From Myxococcota bacterium (lineage in GTDB: Bacteria > Myxococcota_A > UBA796 > UBA9615 > JAKLKC01): a DNA stretch of 64,000 bases. Under the pieces are notes generated by a model. That model did no database searches. It saw nothing but the letters and a program-made list of their open reading frames with translations, and was not told the origin of the DNA. A program made the translations under genes and the position numbers. Shown here piece after piece: positions 15,818 to 25,100 of the stretch; within the stretch, counting starts at the first letter, position 1; every line of letters begins with the position of its first letter. Location: the NCBI GenBank assembly GCA_023150875.1, contig JAKLKC010000038.1:1-64000 (forward strand), in the 5' to 3' direction.

Positions 15818-17821
15818 TCAGTCGGGATCGCAGGGCCCGTCGCAGAACTGCTGGACCTCGCCGGTGCGGAAGAAGGCGTCCACCATCAGCCGGGCGGCGA
15901 GGACGTCCGCCACCTTCCCGTGGGGGTCCTCCCCCTCGCGCATGGGGACGTTGGTGGTCGGGACCGGCGGCAGCCCGAAGTCGTAGTCGATGAAGGCCGT
16001 GCCGGGATGGGGCGCCTCGACGGGCTCCAGGCCGTACAGCTCCCGGTTCCCCGGCTGGAGGTGGGGGGCGCCGATGGCCCGCGCCATGACCTCCGTGCCC
16101 AGGTTGGGCACCTGGTGGTCGCCGATGGCCTCCATGAGCACCACCTCGTGGGAGGGGGTGCCCGGGAGGGGGTCGTCCACGATGTACGCCGAGTAGCCGT
16201 TGGGCTCCGCCCGGTCCCAGAGCATCTGCACGACCCCCAGGATCAGGTGGGTGTCCAGGACGTCCTCCACCGCCACCGAGAGGGCGAGGGAGAACTCGTC
16301 GTAGAGGATGCTGCGGGGGAGCAACAGGGAGTAGGGCTGGCCCGGCACCGCGAGGCAGCCCCTCTCGATGTCCGTGGTCAGCGCCATGTAGCTGGCGCCG
16401 TAGATCCCCCCCTGGCTGCCGCCGAAGTAGTAGCGCCGGGACGGGTCGATGGAGGGGCCGGCGTCGAACTGGCTGGCGGGGTCCTGGGCGAAGGCCCCCA
16501 TCATCGCCCGCATCGCCACCAGCATCCCCAGGAAGCCCTGCTGGCTGCGGTCGGGCACGGTGCGGAACCGCGTCGCGTCGCCCCCCGCCACCACCGCCGC
16601 GATCACCGACACGTCGGCGCCCGACATGCCGATCCAGTCCATGGACACCAGTACGTAGCCGAGCTCGTCCGCCATCTCCTGGTACTCCTGGGCCTGGACG
16701 GAGTAACGGTCCCCGAACAGCCCGTGGCCGTACTGGAGGATGGGCTTCGGCTCCCCCTGGGCGGCGCTCCTGGGGATCAGCACCACGAACGGGTACTCGG
16801 TGGTCCCCTGCCTCACCGGCATCCCCAGGGCGTCCACCACCATCTCGCCCCCGGGACCGGGGTCGTCGAGGTAGAGGGGCACCTCGATCCGCCCCTCGAT
16901 CCGCCGGGCGACGTGCTCGCTCCAGTCGTCCTCCACCGAGTCCACGACGTAGGGCGGACCCTCGGGGCCATACTCCGCCAGGGCCGCGTCCCGCATCGCC
17001 AGCATGGGGGCGGTGTTGTTCTCGCGGCTCGCGGTGGAGAAGTCCCAGGCGAGCTGGAGATCCCCTCTGCCCACCCCCGCCGCCTCCAGCCGGGTGAAGA
17101 TGTCTTCGTACAGGGCCCGGCGGCGCTCCACCGAGGGGTCCTCGTGGTCGGTGCCGTCCCGGAGCGCCCGGAACACCGGCGTCGGCTCCAGCGCCACCCC
17201 CGAGGAGTCCACGACCCCCCGGATCGCCACCACGTAGCGGGCCGCGTCCCGCAGGCGGACCACCGGGCGGACCATGAAGGCCCGGCTCTCCTCCTGGTCC
17301 GTCGCCATGTCCAGCTCGGCGAAGTGGGGGATCCGCTCCCCGGTCTCGGCGTCCAGGAGCACCGTCCGGGAGTCGGGCTCCACCGACTCCGCGATGTGCT
17401 CGGGGTCCGCGAGGCCCGTGGCCGTCGCCCCCGGCAGGTGGGTCAGCAGCGTGGCGCCCGCGGAGAAGCCGTCGCTCAGCCGGAACACGTCCGGCGGGGT
17501 GCGGACGCCGGAGCGGCTCATGGGCAGCGTCGTCTCGCTGAACTCCACCCTCTTCCCCGACGGCGTCGAGGGGTCCGACACCAGCCACACGTTCGAGGGG
17601 AACGGGAAGCCGCACCGGCTGGGGACCAGGGGATCGCAGTCACCCGCCAGCAGGGGCTCGTCGGGGGAGGTGTCGTCGTCCCCGGCGGTGGTGTCGTCGT
17701 CCCCGGCCGTGGCGTCGTCGTCCGCCGGCGGATCGCCTTCCGACGGATGGCAGCCCGGAACGGCGAACGCCAGCACCACCCCGCCCAACGCCCCGAACGC
17801 CCGGAGGCACCGCCACGCCAT
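15818..17821 (-). CDS. Secreted alpha/beta-hydrolase lipoprotein (lipase-like)
   Basis: A 667-residue protein with a leader ending AVPGC (lipid-modified Cys24) followed by a low-complexity linker of TAGDDDT units encoded by a 21-bp tandem repeat at about 17667-17727. The body is a large extracellular alpha/beta hydrolase: a strand, YGHGLFGDRYS, then the nucleophile elbow FGGSQGGIYGA (G-x-S-x-G), and a late HQVP histidine. This matches bacterial virulence-factor-type or esterase/lipase proteins of Myxococcota. ATG at 17821 gives the signal peptide. Substrate unknown. Confidence 0.8.
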   Translation of the reverse strand: MAWRCLRAFGALGGVVLAFAVPGCHPSEGDPPADDDATAGDDDTTAGDDDTSPDEPLLAGDCDPLVPSRCGFPFPSNVWLVSDPSTPSGKRVEFSETTLPMSRSGVRTPPDVFRLSDGFSAGATLLTHLPGATATGLADPEHIAESVEPDSRTVLLDAETGERIPHFAELDMATDQEESRAFMVRPVVRLRDAARYVVAIRGVVDSSGVALEPTPVFRALRDGTDHEDPSVERRRALYEDIFTRLEAAGVGRGDLQLAWDFSTASRENNTAPMLAMRDAALAEYGPEGPPYVVDSVEDDWSEHVARRIEGRIEVPLYLDDPGPGGEMVVDALGMPVRQGTTEYPFVVLIPRSAAQGEPKPILQYGHGLFGDRYSVQAQEYQEMADELGYVLVSMDWIGMSGADVSVIAAVVAGGDATRFRTVPDRSQQGFLGMLVAMRAMMGAFAQDPASQFDAGPSIDPSRRYYFGGSQGGIYGASYMALTTDIERGCLAVPGQPYSLLLPRSILYDEFSLALSVAVEDVLDTHLILGVVQMLWDRAEPNGYSAYIVDDPLPGTPSHEVVLMEAIGDHQVPNLGTEVMARAIGAPHLQPGNRELYGLEPVEAPHPGTAFIDYDFGLPPVPTTNVPMREGEDPHGKVADVLAARLMVDAFFRTGEVQQFCDGPCDPD

Positions 17822-17948
17822 GCCGCACTCCACCGCGCCGCGGGCCCCCCGCGAACGCCGCGGGGACGGCCGGAGCCGCACCACCGGGAGGGAGCCGGCG
17901 GGCTGGAACTCGGCGCGGTGGCACTATCCCAGAAACGAGGTCGGGATG

Positions 17949-18239
17949 CTACCGCTCTTGCCTCTCCTTGGGACCACCGGGCCGCTCGGCACCGGCGAGT
18001 CCTTCGGCGGACTGCGGGTGGCGAGGCTTCATGTCGAAGACGGACAGATCAAGCCCGAAGTGGTTGCAGAGGCCGCGCAGGTACTCGACGCGCACCACGC
18101 TCTTGAGGCCGTTGTGAGCGGGGATCGTATAGGGCCGGCATCCGGCCTTCGTCAGCTTGTAGTGCTTCGCCCCGAAGTGGCTGTCGATGCCATGATCCCG
18201 TGCCAGCAACGACACGACTTCCCGGAGGCGCCAAGACAC
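17949..18239 (-). CDS. hicA: HicA-like mRNA interferase toxin
   Basis: A 96-residue protein similar to the HicA double-stranded-RNA-binding-fold toxins: KHYKLTKAGCRPYTIPAHNGLKSVVRVEYLRGLCNHFGLD, in which the histidine in the P-A-H-N segment corresponds to the catalytic HicA histidine. The leading 20 residues and the polar tail are less typical. GTG start at 18239. It follows the HicB-like gene by 12 bases, the reverse of the common hicA-hicB order. Confidence 0.65.
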   Translation of the reverse strand: MSWRLREVVSLLARDHGIDSHFGAKHYKLTKAGCRPYTIPAHNGLKSVVRVEYLRGLCNHFGLDLSVFDMKPRHPQSAEGLAGAERPGGPKERQER

Positions 18240-18251
18240 GCTGCCGATGCC

Positions 18252-18713
18252 CTACGCGACTCGACGAGCGTCGTCCGCGACGATGGATGGCGGTTGGCGG
18301 CCTCGCGTGTCCTGGTGGGGCGGGGCGCACCAGCGGCCGGTGAGCTCGTCGAGGACATAGGAGCGCAGGCGCCGAACCAGCACCACGCTCACATCGGCCG
18401 GGTCGGATGGCAGCCCATTCACGTCCACGGGGCGTCCCGTCGCTTCCAGGCGCACGACGTCGGCCCAGTCATCCTCGGGCGCGTGTCGCTCCTCCGGGTC
18501 CAGGCCAGCGGCCAGATCGTCCAGTACGACCATGTCGACGGGCTCATCCAGGTCGGCCGACGCCTCGCCAGGTGTCGATCCCTCGCCGAAGACGTTGAAG
18601 TCCAGGCAGTGGGCGACCCACACCCTGCAGTCCTCCTCGGCGCGGCGCACGAGGATGGTCAGGTAGTAGGTGCAGAGTCGGGAGGATCGGACATGCCCGC
18701 GGCTCGACTTCAT
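18252..18713 (-). CDS. hicB: HicB-like antitoxin
   Basis: A 153-residue protein whose N-terminal half (YYLTILVRRAEEDCRVWVAHCLDFNVFGEGSTPGEASADLDE) fits the HicB partial RNase-H fold. The C-terminus does not show a clear ribbon-helix-helix or HTH motif. ATG at 18713 was chosen over the upstream 18749 because the motif starts soon after. It precedes hicA by 12 bases and is probably co-transcribed; HicB proteins usually autorepress the operon. Confidence 0.65.
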   Translation of the reverse strand: MKSSRGHVRSSRLCTYYLTILVRRAEEDCRVWVAHCLDFNVFGEGSTPGEASADLDEPVDMVVLDDLAAGLDPEERHAPEDDWADVVRLEATGRPVDVNGLPSDPADVSVVLVRRLRSYVLDELTGRWCAPPHQDTRGRQPPSIVADDARRVA

Positions 18714-18895
18714 GGCGGCCAAGGTAGCCCGCACCCACCGCTGGTGCAACTCCTGCCCCGGCCGAGCCGCCCTCCGCCCGACCCGCGACGGGGTGGTCCA
18801 CGGGGCGCACCGCGGGGATGTGCCCCTTGCGGCAGCCTTACCGGTCGCCGCCGCGGGCAGGCGCGGTCGACGCGTTCCCCCCTCCGCTCACCCCT

Positions 18896-19957
18896 TCACC
18901 CCTCCGGCAGTACCTCGTACCGCCGCGTGTCGGGCACCTCCAGGACCAGGTCGGCGCCGAAGGCCATGGCCGGCGTCAGGGCGCCCCGGGGCGGCGCCTC
19001 CAGCACCTTCTCCACGATCCGCACCGACGCCTCGGCGGTGAAGCGGTAGCCCTCCCCCGTCTCCAGCCACGCCTCCTTGGCGCCCCCCGGGCCCTCGGCC
19101 CTCGCCCACACGTAGGAGCGGCCGGTGCGCTGCATCTCCGGGTCGGGGCCCCGGCTCGCCCGCCCCGCCAGCGCCTCCGCCGCCCGGCGCACCGGGGGGA
19201 TGGACAGGGCCGCCTGCGCCCACCGGGCCGTCCGCCGGATCCCGGCGATCTTCTTGGGCGGGTAGGCGAGGTACACGGTGATGTCCGGGATCCCCGTGGT
19301 GTGGGCCGCCGTCTCCAGGTCGGCCCAGGGGAAGGGCATCGCCCACAGCTCCCGGTGGGGGAAGCGGAAGGTCCTCGCCCCCTCGCCCAGGGGGAAGGGA
19401 ACCAGCGACCCTCCCCGCCGGACCAGCCCCCCCCGGGCCAGGATCTCCACCGCCGTCCGGGCGGTACCGGCGCTCGGGCGGCCGATGGCGGCCACCGCCA
19501 GGTCCAGCCGGGTCGCCCCCGGGGCGGCGTCGGCGACGAAGCGCGCCAGGCAGTCCGTGGGCACCACGTCGAAGCCGACGCCGGAGATCAGCGCCACCCC
19601 CTTCTCCTCCGCCCGGGGGCCGTGGCGGAAGGTGTTGGCGAACACGGGGATCTCGCCGGTGATGTCCAGGTAGTGGGCCCCCCGGGCGAGGCAAGCCCCC
19701 AGCATGGGGCCGCTGGTGCGCGAGAACGGGCCGGCGGCGTGGAGCACCAGCGGCACGTCCGCCACCGCCCGCTCCAGGGCGCGGTCGTCGTCCAGGCCCA
19801 CCACGACGTGGGGCAGCCCGAGGTCCTCCGCCAGCGGCGCCAGCCGGGCGGCTTCCCGGCCCGCCAGCACGGGCCGATGGCCGCGGCGCACCGCCTCCCG
19901 GGCGATGAGCTTCCCGGTGAAGCCGTAGGCCCCGTAGAGCATCCACGCCGCCGTCAT
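18896..19957 (-). CDS. Saccharopine-dehydrogenase-like NAD(P)-binding protein
   Basis: A 353-residue protein opening with an NAD(P)-binding Rossmann fold (LYGAYGFTGKLIAREAVRRG) followed by AAGPFSRTSG and GVGFDVVPTDCLA, the pattern of saccharopine dehydrogenase / trans-acting enoyl reductase family proteins. It probably reduces a lipid or ketide substrate rather than saccharopine. The ATG at 19957 overlaps the stop of the preceding lipase by four bases (ATGA), so the pair is translationally coupled. Confidence 0.82.
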   Translation of the reverse strand: MTAAWMLYGAYGFTGKLIAREAVRRGHRPVLAGREAARLAPLAEDLGLPHVVVGLDDDRALERAVADVPLVLHAAGPFSRTSGPMLGACLARGAHYLDITGEIPVFANTFRHGPRAEEKGVALISGVGFDVVPTDCLARFVADAAPGATRLDLAVAAIGRPSAGTARTAVEILARGGLVRRGGSLVPFPLGEGARTFRFPHRELWAMPFPWADLETAAHTTGIPDITVYLAYPPKKIAGIRRTARWAQAALSIPPVRRAAEALAGRASRGPDPEMQRTGRSYVWARAEGPGGAKEAWLETGEGYRFTAEASVRIVEKVLEAPPRGALTPAMAFGADLVLEVPDTRRYEVLPEG

Positions 19958-20892
19958 CCCTCCTCCTCCCTCTCCAGCTCCGTCAGGACCGCCTGCCACC
20001 CCCGGGGGTGGAACAGCCAGGTGAAGTGGGTGAAGCCCGGCACCTCCACGTTCCGTGCCCCCTCCACCCGGGCCGCCTCGGGGGGGAGGATCATCATGTC
20101 CGCGGGGCTGTAGAAGCTGGTGAGGCGCGGCATCGCGGGCGGGCCGGGCCAGGGCACCTGGCGCCCCAGGACCTCCATCAGCTCCGAGTCGGGGCGGAGC
20201 TCCCTCGCCAGGCGGGTGTTGGCGTAGCGCGCCGCGTGGGTGCCAGCGTGGGGGGTGCCGAGGGTGACCAGCCGCTCCACCCGGGCCGCCGTGGCGGGGT
20301 CCGACAGCGCCAGGCGGCACACCAGGCCCCCCATGCTGTGGGCCACCAGGTCCAGCTTCTGCCCCTCGGCGAGGCCGCAGGCCAGGGCGACCTCCGCCAG
20401 GTACTCCCGGAGCGCCTGGGCCAGGTCCAGGGCGCCGCCCCCCTCGCCGAAGCCCACCGACCAGGTGCGGCCTCGGCCCATCACCCGGAACCAGCCCCGC
20501 ATCGCCAGGAAGTTCCCCGGTCCTCCCCCGAGGCCGTGCACGAAGACCACGGGGCGGTGGCCGTCGTCGGGCAGGGCGCGCACGGGGGGGCGGCCCGGGG
20601 CCAGCAGGGTCAGGCCCACGAGGGGGAGCTGGGCCAGGTGCCGCAGCACGTCCGGGTCCACGGTCTGGAGGGCGGCCTGGGCCCCACGGCCCACCGCGGA
20701 GGCCAGGCGTCCCACCGCGAGCCCGGCCCCCGAGAGCCCCGCCCCCACCGCCCGCCACACCTCGGCGGAGCGCGCCCCGCCTCCCTCCCCGGAGGGCACG
20801 CCCCCCTCCTCGCCGTCGGCCTGCTCCGGCGGGTCCGCCCCCGGATCGCCGGGATCGCCCGCTCCCTGCCCCTCCGGTCCGCCGCCGCCCAT
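19954..20892 (-). CDS. Alpha/beta-hydrolase lipase/esterase
   Basis: A 312-residue protein: a Gly/Pro/Glu-rich N-terminus (1-70), then a lipase fold with VFVHGLGGGPGNF (oxyanion region), the nucleophile elbow LVAHSMGGLVCR (S-motif AHSMGG) and a later GFTHFTWLFHP histidine segment. This resembles triacylglycerol lipases or PGAP1-like esterases. ATG at 20892 overlaps the hisS stop by one base (TGATG). It is the second gene of a hisS-lipase-reductase run. Confidence 0.82.
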   Translation of the reverse strand: MGGGGPEGQGAGDPGDPGADPPEQADGEEGGVPSGEGGGARSAEVWRAVGAGLSGAGLAVGRLASAVGRGAQAALQTVDPDVLRHLAQLPLVGLTLLAPGRPPVRALPDDGHRPVVFVHGLGGGPGNFLAMRGWFRVMGRGRTWSVGFGEGGGALDLAQALREYLAEVALACGLAEGQKLDLVAHSMGGLVCRLALSDPATAARVERLVTLGTPHAGTHAARYANTRLARELRPDSELMEVLGRQVPWPGPPAMPRLTSFYSPADMMILPPEAARVEGARNVEVPGFTHFTWLFHPRGWQAVLTELEREEEG

Positions 20893-22268
20893 CAGCCCGC
20901 CACCAGGTCCCGCACCCGCGCCGCCACCTCGGCCCGGGGGACCTCCACCTGCTTGCCCTGGGCCTCGATCTCCATGTCCAGGCGCTTCACCGCCACCACC
21001 CCCTTCTGGAGCTCGTCCCCCCCCAGCAGGCAGGCCACCCGGATCCCCTGCCGGTTGGCGTAGCGCATCTGCGCCTTGAGGCCCTTCTGGCCCAGGAAGA
21101 CCTCGGTCCGCACCCCCGCCGCCCGCAGTTCCGCCGCCAGCTTCCAGTACTCGGTCATCATGGAGCGGTCCAGGACCACCACCAGGGCCTCGGTGACGCT
21201 GGGCCGCGCCTTCACCAGCCCCAGCTCCTCCAGGGCCGAGAACAGCCGGTCCACGCCGATGGAGGCCCCCGTGGCCGGCACGGTCTCGTCCCCGAAGCGG
21301 GCCACCAGGCCGTCGTACCTCCCCCCCGAGCACACCGATCCGTGGCTGGGCAGATCGGTGATGGTCGTCTCGAAGATGGGGCCCGTGTAGTACGACAGGC
21401 CCCGGGCGATGGAGAGGTCGATCTCCACTTGCCCCTCGGGCAGCCCCAGGGCGCGGGAGGTGGCGTCGATGTGCTCCAGGTCGGCGATGGCCCGCCGCGC
21501 CGGCTCGTAGTCCCCGAAGTAGGCCCGGAGCCCCTCGAGCACCTCGCCGTTGTCGCCGCCCCGGATCTCCACGAAGCGCCGGATCCGCTCCACGGAGTCG
21601 GCGGGGAGGCCGAGCGGCACCACGTCGATCCCCGGCAGGGGGTCGCCCGGGGCGTTGCCCAGCAGGCGGGACACGGCCTCCCACCCCAGCCGGGAGAGCT
21701 TGTCCAAGGTGCGGAGGACCTCGTCGGTCTGGCCGACGTCCACGCCCGCGAAGGCGATCATCGCCTGGAGGGCCTGGCGGTGGTTGGCCCGCACCACGAA
21801 GCAGGGCACCCCGAGGCTCCGCAGGGTCTCCACCATCGTGACCAGGACCTCGACGTCGGCGTCCACCGAGGCGTCCCCCACGATGTCGATGTCGAACTGG
21901 ACGAACTCCCGGAACCTGCCGGGCCGGGGCTTCTCGTCCCGCCACACCGGCCCGACGTGGTAGCGCCGGAAGGGGGTGGGCAGCACCTTCGAGTACTGCG
22001 CGCACACCCGGGCCAGGGGGACGGTCAGGTCGAAGCGGAGGGCGACGTGCTGGTCGCCGTCCAGGAACCGGAAGATCTCCTTGTCGGACCCGAGCTGCCC
22101 GGTCAGGACCTCCTCCAGCTCCACCGCAGGCGTCTCGATGGGGCTGAAGCCGTGCAGCTCGTACACCCCCCGGATGGTGTCGATCATCCTCTGGCGCGGG
22201 ATCATGCGCTCGGGCAGGAAGTCCTGGAAACCCCTGGGGATCCTCGGTTCGACGCGCGCGTTGTCCAT
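20892..22268 (-). CDS. hisS: Histidyl-tRNA synthetase
   Basis: A 458-residue protein that charges tRNA-His with histidine. Features seen: PRGFQDFLPER at the N-terminus, the class II synthetase motif region (ALRFDLTVPLARV), the His-binding SCSGGRYDGLV-type motif (read as CSGGRYDGL), and a C-terminal anticodon-binding domain. ATG at 22268. It is upstream of, and overlaps, the lipase gene, so it probably heads that transcript. Confidence 0.96.
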   Translation of the reverse strand: MDNARVEPRIPRGFQDFLPERMIPRQRMIDTIRGVYELHGFSPIETPAVELEEVLTGQLGSDKEIFRFLDGDQHVALRFDLTVPLARVCAQYSKVLPTPFRRYHVGPVWRDEKPRPGRFREFVQFDIDIVGDASVDADVEVLVTMVETLRSLGVPCFVVRANHRQALQAMIAFAGVDVGQTDEVLRTLDKLSRLGWEAVSRLLGNAPGDPLPGIDVVPLGLPADSVERIRRFVEIRGGDNGEVLEGLRAYFGDYEPARRAIADLEHIDATSRALGLPEGQVEIDLSIARGLSYYTGPIFETTITDLPSHGSVCSGGRYDGLVARFGDETVPATGASIGVDRLFSALEELGLVKARPSVTEALVVVLDRSMMTEYWKLAAELRAAGVRTEVFLGQKGLKAQMRYANRQGIRVACLLGGDELQKGVVAVKRLDMEIEAQGKQVEVPRAEVAARVRDLVAG

Positions 22269-22364
22269 GGTCCTCGTTCCCTGGGGCCGCCGGGGCGGCC
22301 GTTGTTGGGCTCGGCTGTCCCCGCCCGGGCGGGAGGCTCGCCGCCGGAGAGCGGATCGGGGGGA

Positions 22365-23978
22365 TCAGGACGGCGCGGCGACCTGCCGGGCCCAGGCCGC
22401 CGCCTCCCGCACCTCGGGCAGGCGGAGGAGGGCGCCGGACCGCACCAGGTCCCCTCCGATGGCCAGGCGCGGCGCCAGCTCCTCGTCCCGGTCCAGGAAG
22501 GCGATCCCCGCCTCCCGGGCCACGGCGAGGACCGCCCGGGCCACGGCCCCCGGCCGACGACCCGCCGGCCCCGCCACCCGGGCCCGGAGCTCCAGCGCCT
22601 GGCAGGCGACCACCAGCTCCACGCCCAGCACGTCCGCGCACCTCTCGGCGACGATCCGCGCGGTGCGGGCACCGCTGGTGCCCATGCTGACGTGGTCCTC
22701 GGCGTCGTTCCCGGTGGGGATGCTGTCGACGCTGTGGGGGTGGGAGAGGGTCCTGGCCTCGTTGACCAGTGAGGCGGCGCAGTACTGGGCGATCATCAGG
22801 CCCGAGCGCAGCCCGGCGACGTCGTCCCCCGCCACCAGGTAGTTGGGCAGCCCGTAGTTCCGCCCGGCCCGCCCGTCCACCGCCTTGGCGATCCGGCGCT
22901 CGGCGATGGAGGCGATCTCGGCGAGGCCCACCTTCACCCCGTCCACCGGTACCGCCAGGGGTTCGCCGTGGAAGTGCCCGGCGGAGACCACCCGGACCGT
23001 CCCCGAGCCTCGGAAGTCCGGGAGGATGACGGGGTTGTCGGTGACCGAGCCGATCTCCACCTCCAGCGCCGCCCGGGCCGCCCCCAGCACCTGCCGCGCC
23101 GCGCCGTGGACCTGGGGGGCGCAGCGCAGGCAGTAGTCGTCCTGGGGATCCCCCGCGCGGGTCCCCATGAGGCCGCTCCCCTGCGTGAATGCCTCGATCC
23201 GCGCCGCCGAGAGGCGGACGCCGGAGTGGGGACGAAGTCGGTGGACCTCGGGGAGGAAGGCGTCGGGGACCCCCAGCATGGCCTCGAGCTGCACCGCGGC
23301 GAGCAGGTCGGCGGTGTCCGCCAGGCGCTCGCCCAGGGCGACGGCCAACACCCCCAGGCCGGCGATGAACGCCGTGCCATTGCACAGGGCGAGGCCCTCC
23401 TTGGTCTCCAGCTCCACCGGTTCGAGGCCCGCCGCCGCCAGGGCGGGCCCCGCGGGGACGGGTCGGCCTCCCTCCCCCAGCACCCTCCCCTCTCCCATCA
23501 GGACCAGCGCCAGGTGGGAGAGGGGCGCCAGGTCCCCGCTGGCCCCCACGGAGCCGAACTCCGGCACCGCGGGCAGGATCCCCGCGTTGAACAGGGCGAT
23601 CAGGGCCTCCAGGAGGGATGGCCGCACCCCCGAGTACCCCTGGGCCAGGTTGTGGGCCCGGATCGCCATCGCCGCCCGCACCACGTCGGGGGCGTAGGGG
23701 GCGCCCACACCGGCGGCGTGGCTCCGGATCAGGTTCCGCTGGAGGTCCCGGAGCGCCTCCTTCGGGATGGGTCGGACGCGGTTGTCGGCGAAGCCGGTGT
23801 TGATGCCGTAGAAGGTCCCCCCGGAGGCGATGGCCGCCTCCAGGGCCTCCCGGCAGCGGGCCACCCGCCCCCGGGCCTCCGGCGCCAGCGCCAGCCGCAC
23901 GCCCCCCTCCGCCATCCGGGCGACGTCGTCCAGGCCCAGGGAGGCGCCGATGAGGAGGGTTTCCGGGGAGGGGGCCAT
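22365..23978 (-). CDS. hutH: Histidine ammonia-lyase
   Basis: A 537-residue MIO-type aromatic amino acid lyase. It has TFYGINTGF near 55 and the Ala-Ser-Gly MIO-forming triad (A146-S147-G148) within GSVGASGDLAPLSH. After the conserved QRNL the residues read R-S-H-A; the Ser-His pair (S86-H87) is the histidine-lyase type, in contrast to Phe-Leu or His-Leu of phenylalanine and tyrosine lyases. It deaminates histidine to urocanate. No other hut gene is visible in the window. Tyrosine or other substrate cannot be fully excluded. Confidence 0.9.
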   Translation of the reverse strand: MAPSPETLLIGASLGLDDVARMAEGGVRLALAPEARGRVARCREALEAAIASGGTFYGINTGFADNRVRPIPKEALRDLQRNLIRSHAAGVGAPYAPDVVRAAMAIRAHNLAQGYSGVRPSLLEALIALFNAGILPAVPEFGSVGASGDLAPLSHLALVLMGEGRVLGEGGRPVPAGPALAAAGLEPVELETKEGLALCNGTAFIAGLGVLAVALGERLADTADLLAAVQLEAMLGVPDAFLPEVHRLRPHSGVRLSAARIEAFTQGSGLMGTRAGDPQDDYCLRCAPQVHGAARQVLGAARAALEVEIGSVTDNPVILPDFRGSGTVRVVSAGHFHGEPLAVPVDGVKVGLAEIASIAERRIAKAVDGRAGRNYGLPNYLVAGDDVAGLRSGLMIAQYCAASLVNEARTLSHPHSVDSIPTGNDAEDHVSMGTSGARTARIVAERCADVLGVELVVACQALELRARVAGPAGRRPGAVARAVLAVAREAGIAFLDRDEELAPRLAIGGDLVRSGALLRLPEVREAAAWARQVAAPS

Positions 23979-24016
23979 GGGAGTCTCGGGGAGGGGCGGA
24001 GGCTTCGCGGTTCCCC

Positions 24017-24475
24017 CTACTCCTCTCCCAGGACGTCATCGATCTCGTCGTCGTCCAGCCCGAGCCCCCGGCCGATCTCCACCGCCTGCTCCCGGAAGAC
24101 CTTCACGCCCGCGAACCCCTCCAGCAGGGAGCGCCGCACGTCCCGGTCGAGGTAGGCCAGGGCCACCGGGTCCACGCCGAGGGCGGATCCCCAACGGATC
24201 AAGGTGTCCCTCTCCTTCTCCGACACCCGCCCGTCGGCGAGGGCCAGGAGGAGGGCGGAGCGGAGGAACACGTCCCTGAGCTCGGGTGTGGTCAGCGGGT
24301 GCCCGTCCCCGAGGTGGAAGCGGGCAGGATCGACCTCCGCGTCGCCGGCGAACTGGCGGATCAGCTCGATCTCCGCCGGATGCTCTCCGTCGACCTCGGC
24401 CAGGGCGCGGAGCCCGGCGGCGATGAAGAGGGCGGTGTCGGCGTCGATGTCGATCGCGGGCGGCACGAGGGTCAT
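24017..24475 (-). CDS. TerB-like family protein
   Basis: A 152-residue, mostly helical acidic protein. The segment ALADGRVSEKERDTLIRWGSALGVDPVAL is the DGxxSxxE-type helical repeat of TerB/TerB-like (DjlA-N) domains, seen in tellurite resistance and other stress or regulatory proteins. ATG at 24475 follows a strong GGAGG. Function beyond the fold is unknown. Confidence 0.75.
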   Translation of the reverse strand: MTLVPPAIDIDADTALFIAAGLRALAEVDGEHPAEIELIRQFAGDAEVDPARFHLGDGHPLTTPELRDVFLRSALLLALADGRVSEKERDTLIRWGSALGVDPVALAYLDRDVRRSLLEGFAGVKVFREQAVEIGRGLGLDDDEIDDVLGEE

Positions 24476-24587
24476 CGGTGTCCTCCGTCGAGGTTCTCCG
24501 TCGAGGATCGGGATCGCCCCCATGATAGGGGATGCGCGCCCCGGATGCGAAGCCCCGGAGCTTCCGCGGGCTCCCCTCCACAAGCGC

Positions 24588-25100
24588 TCACGGGAAGGGC
24601 GCGGCCTGGGACCGCTCCCTCGCCAGGTAGCCCCGCGCCAGGCCGGCGGACGTGGACCCGGGCCAGCGGTCCAGGACCTCGCGCCACGCGGCGGCGGCGG
24701 CCTCGACGTCGTGGCATGGGCACGCGGGCTCCGCCAGGACCTCTCCGAGTCGGAGCATCGCCTCCGCCGCCAGGTCGTGCTCCGGCCACGCCTCCAGGAG
24801 CCTCCGGAACCCCGCGTGCGCCTCCTGGAAGCGGCATCCCCCCTGGTCCGACACCGCCCGGAGGAAGGCTCCCTCCACCTCCCCCGCGGCGTCCCCGCGG
24901 GGGGGATCGAGCTCCGCCGCTGCCCCCGCCGGACTCCCGGGGCGCCCCGGCAGCCCTCCGGCCTCCTGGCCCCGGGACGCGCCGGCTCCGTCCCGCTCCG
25001 CCCCGCCCCAGGCGATGGGGCCCTTGAGCCCGCAACCCGCCGTCGCCAGCAGCACCCCGAGGGTCAGGAGGGGCCCGGCGAGGCGCGATGCACGCCTCAC
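24588..25100 (-). CDS. Probable lipoprotein with TPR-like repeats
   Basis: A 170-residue protein. The leader (SRLAGPLLTLGVLLATAGC) ends in a good lipobox (TAGC). The second half (FRRLLEAWPEHDLAAEAMLRLGE, then AAAAWREVLDRWPGSTSAGLAR) is TPR-like, as in BamD/YbgF-type lipoproteins. GTG at 25100 overlaps the stop of the upstream glutamine amidotransferase by four bases (GTGA). Function unknown; envelope assembly is only a guess. Confidence 0.72.
   Translation of the reverse strand: MRRASRLAGPLLTLGVLLATAGCGLKGPIAWGGAERDGAGASRGQEAGGLPGRPGSPAGAAAELDPPRGDAAGEVEGAFLRAVSDQGGCRFQEAHAGFRRLLEAWPEHDLAAEAMLRLGEVLAEPACPCHDVEAAAAAWREVLDRWPGSTSAGLARGYLARERSQAAPFP

Noticed and set aside
19954-24039. A 1361-residue minus-strand frame spanning several genes
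   Set aside because: Only its C-terminal third (the lipase at 19954-20892) is coding; the rest overlays hisS and hutH in the wrong frame.
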